From NCBI GenBank assembly GCA_020740775.1, contig JAHEWK010000017.1:496001-560000 (forward strand): 64,000 bases of DNA. Direction: 5' to 3'. Below are positions 57,038 through 64,000 of this stretch, in pieces. The position numbers and the translations under genes were made by a program. Numbering within the stretch: position 1 is the stretch's first letter; every line of letters begins with the position of its first letter. Source of the stretch: Ilyonectria destructans. Lineage: Eukaryota; Ascomycota; Sordariomycetes; Hypocreales; Nectriaceae. Under the pieces are notes generated by a model. It was given only the letters and a program-made list of their open reading frames with translations, was not told where the DNA came from and searched no databases.

Positions 57038-59542
57038 ATGTCCGGAACCAACCGAACTCCCGCTACCCCAAGCAACGCACCTGCGCCACCAGCTTACACG
57101 GCTCCGGCAAACAATGCCAACATGGCTGCCGAAGTTGAACAGCTGCGCAACCTGGTCCGCACTCTGCAGCAGCAAGTGCAGAACGCACCAGCACCGGTCG
57201 CCGGAAACAACGAACGCGACCCAGGGGAAGTGATGAAACCACCGCTACCAGAGAAATTCGACGGGACGCCCAGCGACGTCGTACCCTTCATCACCAGGAT
57301 GAAAGGACACTTCCAATGGTACCCACGACGGTTGGCATCCGCGGAATCACGACTGCTGTTCACAAGCAATCTGATGTCCGGTGACGCCAAGAACTGGTTC
57401 GAACCCATCCTCAAAGATTTCCTCGACAACGACGAGGCCGACCAGGACCAAGACACGGTCAACCTATTCGCGGATTGGGAGAACTTCGAAGTAGCCCTCA
57501 AAGACACGTTCGGAATGGTCAACGAAGAAAGGCAGGCAGCCGCAAAAATTCACACGCTCAAACAAATCCGATCTGCTGCCGCCTACGCCATCGCACTCCG
57601 ACGAGTCGCCTCCAAGTTGGACTGGGAGGATGAGGTACTCATGGAAATATTCTACCAGGGACTGAAGGACGAGGTCAAAGACGAGCTCTACAAAGCTGAC
57701 CGACCCGACACCCTCACGGAATACATCACCATGGCCGTCAAAATCGACGAACGACAGTACGAAAGACGCAGGGAGAAGGCTGCGACACGCCAGAGAGGTC
57801 GAGACACTCCGTACAATCCCTACTATCCCAACCAGCGAGGGAACGGTGGAGGACAGAGAGGTGGCCGACAGGGCAACTCTCGCGGAAACACCTCTTGGGG
57901 AACGCACGCCGGACCCATGGAACTCGGAGCTGCACAGAGGCAGCCTCGAGACAAGAAGGATGTCACATGCTACAACTGCGACAAAAAGGGACACTTCGCA
58001 CGAGAATGCCGCAAGCCCAAACGGGAACGACAATTCCAACCTGTGCCCACGGGACAACGGTCACTGAACACCATCCAGAGGCAGGAGGAACCCGAAACAG
58101 CGGTACGAACGCGAACCATCGCCATGACACGAGGCGCATACGACCACACTGGCACGAATTGCCCAGTGTACCTACCCAGCCTAGAGCGATACTTGTCCAA
58201 AGAAGAAGCAGAAGCACCCCACCCGGAGGAACCTACCTCGAAACTCAACCAGAGGAGGAAACCGGAGGAGTGGACACCAGTGCCGGAACCCCCGACCATT
58301 CAACCACTGGCAGTCAGGCCTAGGACCATTGCCATGGTACGACGGGAGAAACAGCCAGAAACCTATCGAAGAGGAACACTGGAAGTACCGGACACCCAGA
58401 ACGACATCCCCGACAGACAGCTGGACGACTATGACATCAGGAACGAATACCCTGACCCCAGCGACGAAGAAAGACTGGACCCCTACGCAGAAGAACGCGT
58501 ACCCAGCACCCCCGAAGAAACAAGCCAATCGGCAACAGAAAAGCCATGGTGGGACAAAGCCACGCTCGATGAGCAAGGCAACCGACAATGGGAAAACAAG
58601 GGAGCAATGCACCAACAACTCATGAGGGAACAACAAAACGCCAAACAACATGAACCCATCTACCTTCATGCAATGACAAGATATGAAGCAAGAGACTGCA
58701 CGGTGGAACCCAGAGGAGAGTTCAGGGACAACCCTATTCTCCACCCCAGTGTGGAAGGACACGACCAGATCTCATGGATCTCGTGCTACTACCCACGATG
58801 CCACCACCACTTGAAGGACAAATGGACTCACAACTGTTACCCCCTGAGACTACCAGGAATCCCCATCACTCAACCACACATGAAGAACGACACGGAGTAC
58901 TACGAAAACACCAATGGTTACCCGAAGTACCGCGTCACAATCCTAGAGGCCAAAATCACCAGATTCCCGCAACAGTGCGTAAGAGGATCACAGGACCCTC
59001 AGGATTGCCAACACCAGGAATGCCGAATCCACATGAAAACCAAGGTACATCTTTGGCACCAAGCACGGGAAGAACGAAGACATTTCCCGCAAGGACGAAA
59101 ATACTTCCAACCAGGAGAATCCGGACACGACGGATCATCCGACGACGACACTCAGCGAAAGGAAATAGAAAACTGGCTCGGGATGACCAGGGAAGAAAAA
59201 CCTACACCCGACCAACGAAACGAAACTACCGCAACGTCAAGCAGACAGGAAATAAAGGAGGAACACAAGACAAAGAAAAGTTCTCTCCATGCACGAAGAA
59301 CAAAGAAAAAACACACACCTGTCCCCATGCCCAACGACGTTTGCGAAGAAACATTTGCAATGGATTGCAGCAACAGAGATTGCGCAGAACACAGCCAAGA
59401 AAAAAGGACCATCTACGAACGAATGCGCAGAATGCACGAAGATGGATTCAACTTTCCACGAAGAACCGGCGGACAGGCCGAAGACCGAGAATGGTATGAG
59501 GTGGTTCGAACACAGACAAAAAACCACACTCGCCCTCTGTAA
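57038..59542 (+). CDS. Gag polyprotein, unusually long, with extra Cys/His modules
   Basis: 834 residues, where Ty3/gypsy Gag is usually 250-500. Residues about 30-50 form a coiled coil (EVEQLRNLVRTLQQQV), 70-250 the capsid-like retrotrans_gag domain (PEKFDGTPSDVVPFITRMKGHF, LMSGDAKNWFEP, QIRSAAAYAIALRRVASKLDW), 250-300 an Arg/Gly-rich stretch and near 311 a CCHC zinc knuckle CYNCDKKGHFAREC. About 500 residues follow, acidic and Pro/Thr-rich at first, then with three C-x4-C-x2-H modules starting at Cys583, Cys657 and Cys777. Structural protein that packages the element RNA. The stop codon overlaps the pol start (TAATG). The role of the extension is unknown. Confidence 0.93.
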   Translation: MSGTNRTPATPSNAPAPPAYTAPANNANMAAEVEQLRNLVRTLQQQVQNAPAPVAGNNERDPGEVMKPPLPEKFDGTPSDVVPFITRMKGHFQWYPRRLASAESRLLFTSNLMSGDAKNWFEPILKDFLDNDEADQDQDTVNLFADWENFEVALKDTFGMVNEERQAAAKIHTLKQIRSAAAYAIALRRVASKLDWEDEVLMEIFYQGLKDEVKDELYKADRPDTLTEYITMAVKIDERQYERRREKAATRQRGRDTPYNPYYPNQRGNGGGQRGGRQGNSRGNTSWGTHAGPMELGAAQRQPRDKKDVTCYNCDKKGHFARECRKPKRERQFQPVPTGQRSLNTIQRQEEPETAVRTRTIAMTRGAYDHTGTNCPVYLPSLERYLSKEEAEAPHPEEPTSKLNQRRKPEEWTPVPEPPTIQPLAVRPRTIAMVRREKQPETYRRGTLEVPDTQNDIPDRQLDDYDIRNEYPDPSDEERLDPYAEERVPSTPEETSQSATEKPWWDKATLDEQGNRQWENKGAMHQQLMREQQNAKQHEPIYLHAMTRYEARDCTVEPRGEFRDNPILHPSVEGHDQISWISCYYPRCHHHLKDKWTHNCYPLRLPGIPITQPHMKNDTEYYENTNGYPKYRVTILEAKITRFPQQCVRGSQDPQDCQHQECRIHMKTKVHLWHQAREERRHFPQGRKYFQPGESGHDGSSDDDTQRKEIENWLGMTREEKPTPDQRNETTATSSRQEIKEEHKTKKSSLHARRTKKKHTPVPMPNDVCEETFAMDCSNRDCAEHSQEKRTIYERMRRMHEDGFNFPRRTGGQAEDREWYEVVRTQTKNHTRPL

Positions 59543-62500
59543 TGGAGCAACAGATGGGCCAAGAGCTAGGAGAAGCGGAACTCCCAGTAAGAGCTCTACG
59601 TGCTACAGGAAGCACACGAACGGATTGCTTGGAAATCCAGGTACGAATCAAGGGACGCTGGTACACCGCGCTGGTAGACAGCGGTGCAGAACTCAACTAC
59701 CTTCACCCGAGAGTGGTGAACGAGTTGGAGCTACCATGGAGGAACAAATCGAACCCGTACCGAGTGCAGAACCTCGAAGGAACGAGTTTCAGTTACGACA
59801 ACGGACGCATCACCAGGGAGATTGATCACCTCAAAGTTTTTGTGAACGAACGCAACGAAGGTATCTCTTTTGATATCATTCCCTCGGCACAACACGATTT
59901 GGTTCTAGGCTATCCATGGCTGCAACGAGTGAACCCACTGATCAATTGGAGGACTGGCCAAATGACCTTCGACGATGTCGACGATCATTCCTCCTATGAA
60001 CAGGATTCAGACGACGACACGAGATCTCAAACTTCGACTGGCAACGGCACCAGCGAAGCAACGCGCGACGACACGACAGATACTTCGCCACCCCGAGGCA
60101 CCAGACACAAACACCGCAACGCCCACACACACAAGACACGCCGCACCATCGCACGAGTACGAGCACAATTCACAAAGCTCGACGAAGAACTGAAAGAAAT
60201 GAAGAAAGCAAAGGAGGCAGACGACAGACTCAAGAACGTACCCCTTGCTTATCGAATCTACGAGAAGCTGTTTGCCGAAGAAACGGAAACAGGCCTACCA
60301 CAGCACGGTCAATGGGACCATGAGATAGTGCTGAAAGACGGGACTACAGCCAAGTTCTACAAAATTTACAACCTCAACGAAGTTCAACTCCATACGTTGA
60401 AAGAATACCTCGAAGACATGTTGAAAAAGGGATTCATCAGGATATCGAAGTCCTCCGCAGGATACCCAGTCATGTTCGTCCCAAAGAAAAACGGAAAACT
60501 GCGATTAGTTGTGGATTACCGACAGCTCAACGACATCACCATCAAGGACCGAACACCATTGCCACTCATCAACGAACTGAAGGATCGACTGCATGGCAAA
60601 AAGTGGTTCACGGCCCTCGACCTCAAAGGAGCTTACAACCTCATCCGCATCAAACCAGGAGACGAATGGAAGACTGCTTTCCGCACGAAATACGGACTTT
60701 TCGAATACCTAGTTATGCCCTTTGGACTCACCAACGCACCGGCGACCTTCCAACGGATGATCACCAATGTGCTACGGGAACACCTCGACGTCTTCGTTGT
60801 ATGTTACCTTGACGACATCCTCATCTTCTCCGACACGGAAGAAGAACACACGGAACACGTCCACGCGGTACTCAAGAAACTACAGGACGCGAACCTCCTC
60901 GTTGAACCGGAGAAGAGCAAGTTCCACACGGACGAAGTGGACTTCCTTGGACACACCATCCGTCCAAATGAGATCCGCATGGATCGCAAGAAAATCGAAG
61001 CTGTCAAAGATTGGCCGAAACCCGAAAACGTCAAGGAAGTACAGAGCTTCCTGGGATTCGCCAACTACTACCGAAAGTTCATTCGCGATTTCGGAAGTAT
61101 CGGACACGCCCTCACAGAACTCACGAAGAAAGGAGTGGATTTCAGATGGGACACCAAGGCGCAAAAGGCTTTTAACGACATCAAAAAGGCAATTCTCAGC
61201 GAACCAGTCTTAGTCATGTTCGACCCCGACAAAGAAGTTGAGCTGGAGACAGACTCCTCTAATTTTGGTCTGGGATCCCAAATAGGACAGAGAGACATCA
61301 ACGGGAAGTTGCACCCAATCGCCTTCTACTCGCACAAACTCCACGGAGCGGAGCTCAACTACCCCATCTACGACAAAGAATTCCTCGCAATAGTCAACTC
61401 ATTCAAAGAATTCCGACACTACCTCTTAGGGAGCAAGCATAAGATCAAGGTCTACACCGACCACAAGAACATCTCACACTTTGCAACCACTCAAGAGCTC
61501 AGTGGCAGGCAACTTCGCTACGCGGAATACCTATCGGAATTTGACTATGTCATCATCCACAAGAAAGGATCGGAAAATGGCAGAGCAGACGCCATCAGCC
61601 GACGACCCGACTTCGACACCGGCATCACTAAGGAAAACGAACAACTCCTTGAGCTGACCCCGGAAGGACATCTCAAACAGAGATACATCGCCAACATCCA
61701 CAAGTACAAGGAAAAATGGCACGACATGAACGAAATGCCCAGCAAGAAATGGCAGACGAAGATCCGCAAGGAACACTCATTCTACGACAACAACGATGAA
61801 GTGTTTCCTAACGAATTCGACTACGACTGTGGGATACCAACGTACCACAAACAAGTATTCATACCTCGGAGACTAGTACCTAGTTTTCTGAAGGACAGAA
61901 TGGAATGCTACCAAAGCAAGGGGCTCACAAAAAGCCAAGCCCACGAAAGATTCCATCGCAACTACATGATACCCAAAAACGACGACTACCCACGGACAGC
62001 ATGCCCAGAGTGCAACAAGAAACTCGGAATAGCACACGAAGACCTGCTAGAAACCCCAAACGAAGAATGGCGAAACAAGATACGACGGTACCATCGTCAC
62101 GAGAATAACAACGACGCCATCCACCCCCACGAGTATGACTACCAGCATGGAATACCTACCCACGAGAAACGAGCCTTCATACCCCCAGAATGCATGCCTG
62201 AATTCGGCCAGGAACGCATAAAGGACTACCAGAAACAAGGACTCACACTCAACCAAGCACACACTAGGTTTCATTGGAGATTCATCACCAACCCAGCAGA
62301 CTTTGGACGATGCGACATCTGTGAAGAAAGAGAAATGGGACCCCAACAGCCCCCAGAACCGGCGAAGAAAGTACGATTCGTCGATGAGCTCGACAGAAGA
62401 ACGCTCGCAGCGACACACACGGTGGAACCAGACAACCCACTACTAAAAGAAATCCAGGGGTACAACGACGCACTACCTGAGGAAGAACGAACGGAACGAT

Positions 62501-63831
62501 TGCAGGTTCCCGAAGAACTGCAACAACAACTAGTACAGGACGTTCATGAACATCCCGTACACGGACACCAGGGTATCAACGGAACCCTTGAGAGGCTCAG
62601 GACAACATACTCATTCCCCCGAATGAAGAAAGCCGTCTCAGACACCATCAAAGGATGTGATTTGTGCAAAAAGTCAAAATCACCACGACACAAGCCTTAT
62701 GGACAGTTACAACCACTACCAGTAGCACAACGGCCTTGGGAATCCATCACCATGGACCACATCACCAAGCTCCCGCTATCTGAAGACCCGACAACCGGAG
62801 TACTCTACGACAGCATATTCGTCATCGTGGATAGGCTTACGAAGTTCTCATACTTCCTACCCTACCAAGAGTCTACCGACGCAGAACAACTTTCTTATGT
62901 ATTCTTAAGAAACATCGTCAGCATACACGGATTGCCAATGGAGATTGTCTCCGACAGAGGAACAACATTCGCATCCAAGTTCTGGCAAGGACTGATGGCC
63001 CAAATGGGATTGAACCACAAGCTCACGACAGCTTGGAGACCACAAGTGGATGGACAAACGGAAAGACTCAACCAAATAGTCGAACAGTACCTACGGTGCT
63101 ACGTCAACTATGAGCAAGACAACTGGGTCCAGAAGCTACCTACGGCGCAACTGGCCTACAACACATCCACCTCAGGAACAACGAAGCTCACACCAGCTTA
63201 CGCCAACTTCGGATTCACCCCCGACGCCTACAGATCATCACGAGAAGGACCCTTGAACGCTAAGGCAATCCTCAACACCGACCAGCTACGACAGCTACAC
63301 GAAGAAATGAAGACGGAACTGGAGTTCGTCAGAAAACAAATGAAAAAATATTACGACAGGAAAAGATTGAAAGGACCAATCTTCCAGAGAGGAGACATGG
63401 TTTACCTCGCAACAAAAAACATCAAGACAAAAAGGCCGAACAACAAATTGGACTTCAAATTCATCGGACCTTACAAAATTTTGGAAAAAATCTCAGAAAA
63501 CAACTACAAACTGGACTTACCACCAAAGGTCAAGCTCCATCCAATCGTTCACATTTCATTACTCGAATCAGCAGCAGACACCATTCACGTCAAAACATGG
63601 GACAACAATCAAGAAACGGAAGTCGAGAATGACCAGGAATTCACGGTCAAAACAATCCTCGACATGAAAAGAGAAAACAACAAAACGAAATATCTTGTGA
63701 GATGGGAAGACTGCGACCCCTCAGAAGATACATGGGAACCCTACGAACACCTCACGCATTGTCAAGCCAAACTAAAGGACTTCCTCAAACGAAGAAGTAC
63801 CCCAGGAAATATGCATTGGGACAGATTCTAG
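59542..63831 (+). CDS. Pol polyprotein: PR-RT-RNaseH-IN-chromodomain
   Basis: 1429 residues in the -1 frame relative to gag. Aspartic protease ALVDSGAELNYLHP at 44-56; reverse transcriptase about 270-440 (RLVVDYRQLN, FTALDLKGAYN, YLDDILIFSD near 422); RNase H about 550-680 (ETDSSNFGLG, YDKEFLAI, YTDHKN, NGRADAISRR). Residues about 725-930 hold two tandem copies of a ~100-residue module ending in CPEC and CDIC. Integrase: HHCC zinc finger H-x-H...CDLCKK near 1000-1047, catalytic Asp in ITMDHITKLP and IVSDRGTTFA, Glu in GQTERLNQIVEQYL. GPY/F-type module (FIGPYKILEKI), then chromodomain at about 1385-1420 (YLVRWEDCDPSEDTWEPYEHL), which steers integration to marked chromatin. All catalytic residues are present. 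Confidence 0.96.
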   Translation: MEQQMGQELGEAELPVRALRATGSTRTDCLEIQVRIKGRWYTALVDSGAELNYLHPRVVNELELPWRNKSNPYRVQNLEGTSFSYDNGRITREIDHLKVFVNERNEGISFDIIPSAQHDLVLGYPWLQRVNPLINWRTGQMTFDDVDDHSSYEQDSDDDTRSQTSTGNGTSEATRDDTTDTSPPRGTRHKHRNAHTHKTRRTIARVRAQFTKLDEELKEMKKAKEADDRLKNVPLAYRIYEKLFAEETETGLPQHGQWDHEIVLKDGTTAKFYKIYNLNEVQLHTLKEYLEDMLKKGFIRISKSSAGYPVMFVPKKNGKLRLVVDYRQLNDITIKDRTPLPLINELKDRLHGKKWFTALDLKGAYNLIRIKPGDEWKTAFRTKYGLFEYLVMPFGLTNAPATFQRMITNVLREHLDVFVVCYLDDILIFSDTEEEHTEHVHAVLKKLQDANLLVEPEKSKFHTDEVDFLGHTIRPNEIRMDRKKIEAVKDWPKPENVKEVQSFLGFANYYRKFIRDFGSIGHALTELTKKGVDFRWDTKAQKAFNDIKKAILSEPVLVMFDPDKEVELETDSSNFGLGSQIGQRDINGKLHPIAFYSHKLHGAELNYPIYDKEFLAIVNSFKEFRHYLLGSKHKIKVYTDHKNISHFATTQELSGRQLRYAEYLSEFDYVIIHKKGSENGRADAISRRPDFDTGITKENEQLLELTPEGHLKQRYIANIHKYKEKWHDMNEMPSKKWQTKIRKEHSFYDNNDEVFPNEFDYDCGIPTYHKQVFIPRRLVPSFLKDRMECYQSKGLTKSQAHERFHRNYMIPKNDDYPRTACPECNKKLGIAHEDLLETPNEEWRNKIRRYHRHENNNDAIHPHEYDYQHGIPTHEKRAFIPPECMPEFGQERIKDYQKQGLTLNQAHTRFHWRFITNPADFGRCDICEEREMGPQQPPEPAKKVRFVDELDRRTLAATHTVEPDNPLLKEIQGYNDALPEEERTERLQVPEELQQQLVQDVHEHPVHGHQGINGTLERLRTTYSFPRMKKAVSDTIKGCDLCKKSKSPRHKPYGQLQPLPVAQRPWESITMDHITKLPLSEDPTTGVLYDSIFVIVDRLTKFSYFLPYQESTDAEQLSYVFLRNIVSIHGLPMEIVSDRGTTFASKFWQGLMAQMGLNHKLTTAWRPQVDGQTERLNQIVEQYLRCYVNYEQDNWVQKLPTAQLAYNTSTSGTTKLTPAYANFGFTPDAYRSSREGPLNAKAILNTDQLRQLHEEMKTELEFVRKQMKKYYDRKRLKGPIFQRGDMVYLATKNIKTKRPNNKLDFKFIGPYKILEKISENNYKLDLPPKVKLHPIVHISLLESAADTIHVKTWDNNQETEVENDQEFTVKTILDMKRENNKTKYLVRWEDCDPSEDTWEPYEHLTHCQAKLKDFLKRRSTPGNMHWDRF

Positions 63832-63841
63832 GACCTCAACC

Positions 63842-63973
63842 ATGCGCAACGCCTTCCGAAGAACCTTCACCAATAACGCCAGACGAGAAGTCAAACGAAG
63901 AACCTACGGCGTTCCAGTCAATAAGGTCCGTCACCAGGACGGACTGCGCAGAAACCACCGCCTCCGACTCTAA
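63842..63973 (+). CDS. Small very basic reading frame after pol
   Basis: 43 codons from ATG 63842 to TAA 63971-63973, 10 bases after the pol stop. The product (MRNAFRRTFTNNARREVKRR then TYGVPVNKVR...) has about 13 Arg/Lys/His-rich positions and only two acidic residues. No family known. May be chance; ORF-like length and position in the element are the only support. Confidence 0.3.
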   Translation: MRNAFRRTFTNNARREVKRRTYGVPVNKVRHQDGLRRNHRLRL

Positions 63974-64000
63974 CCGTTCGGTCTCGTCCAACTCGTCCAT

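Larger units (their letters stand above)
56530..64000 (+). mobile_element. Ty3/gypsy chromodomain LTR retrotransposon (3' end outside window)
   Basis: Order LTR - leader - gag - pol (protease, reverse transcriptase, RNase H, integrase, chromodomain) defines a chromovirus-clade Ty3/gypsy element. 5' LTR 56530-56848, gag 57038-59542, pol 59542-63831. Both long frames are free of stops, so the copy looks young and not RIP-damaged, in contrast to the relic at 52-53 kb. The 3' LTR and target duplication lie beyond the window. Confidence 0.95.

Noticed and set aside
57464..58762. Long open frames antisense to or overlapping gag (also plus frames at 58774-59499 and 59289-59825)
   Set aside because: Caused by the A/C-rich codon bias of gag; translations are low-complexity and lack domains.
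1..64000. CRISPR arrays, bacterial operons, riboswitches
   Set aside because: No regularly spaced repeats; intron-rich eukaryotic genome.

Overview
The window is nuclear DNA of a filamentous ascomycete, most likely a Eurotiomycete (Aspergillus/Penicillium type). Genes are split by short GT-AG introns of about 44-109 bases. The gene content is typical of moulds: a fused dethiobiotin synthetase/DAPA aminotransferase gene, a CFEM-domain GPCR-like protein, a Zn2Cys6 regulator, a GH10 xylanase, a fatty alcohol oxidase and a chromodomain Ty3/gypsy element. Genes are loosely spaced, with several gene-poor stretches of 1-3 kb.

Layout. 0.3-5 kb: NmrA/isoflavone-reductase-like protein, metallo-beta-lactamase-fold hydrolase and a small secreted protein. 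6.2-11 kb: a divergent biotin pair, bioDA (minus) and bioF (plus); BioF ends in a peroxisomal-type AKL tripeptide. 11.8-14.6 kb: C2H2 zinc-finger protein, intron-containing tRNA-Lys(UUU), GH10 endoxylanase. 15.9-16.8 kb: a broken GH43-like gene. 19-25 kb: long-chain fatty alcohol oxidase and CFEM/7TM protein. 25.5-38.2 kb: a probable co-regulated catabolic or tailoring cluster (below). 41-43 kb: kelch-repeat membrane protein. 44-48.7 kb: two amidases of different subtypes. 48.8-51.1 kb: ASCH/PUA-like protein and an unrecognised secreted protein. 52-53.1 kb: decayed sequence. 53.5-54.6 kb: Pth11-like membrane protein. 55.9 kb: tRNA-Ser(AGA). 56.5-64 kb: an intact-looking Ty3/gypsy chromovirus retrotransposon that runs off the window end.

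The most interesting part is 25.5-38.6 kb. A Zn2Cys6 transcription factor, a secretory-type amidohydrolase/decarboxylase, a cytochrome P450, a short-chain dehydrogenase, a Baeyer-Villiger-type flavin monooxygenase and an alpha/beta hydrolase lie side by side with no PKS, NRPS or terpene cyclase. The order of chemistry is readable: hydroxylate, oxidise to ketone, insert oxygen to an ester or lactone, hydrolyse. In the four promoter regions of the five enzymes I found eight copies of CGG-N7-CCG, an inverted CGG pair of the kind bound by Zn2Cys6 dimers, with a shared extended consensus CGGAAYNNMCCCGA. About 0.6 would be expected by chance in that much DNA. This points to a regulon and defines the cluster edges.

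The retrotransposon is the second point of interest. Its Gag is very long, with three C-x4-C-x2-H modules after the usual zinc knuckle. Pol carries a tandemly duplicated module of about 100 residues between RNase H and integrase. Gag stop and Pol start overlap as TAATG, the LTR holds an array of alternating 7-mers that can form hairpins, and a 43-residue very basic reading frame follows pol.
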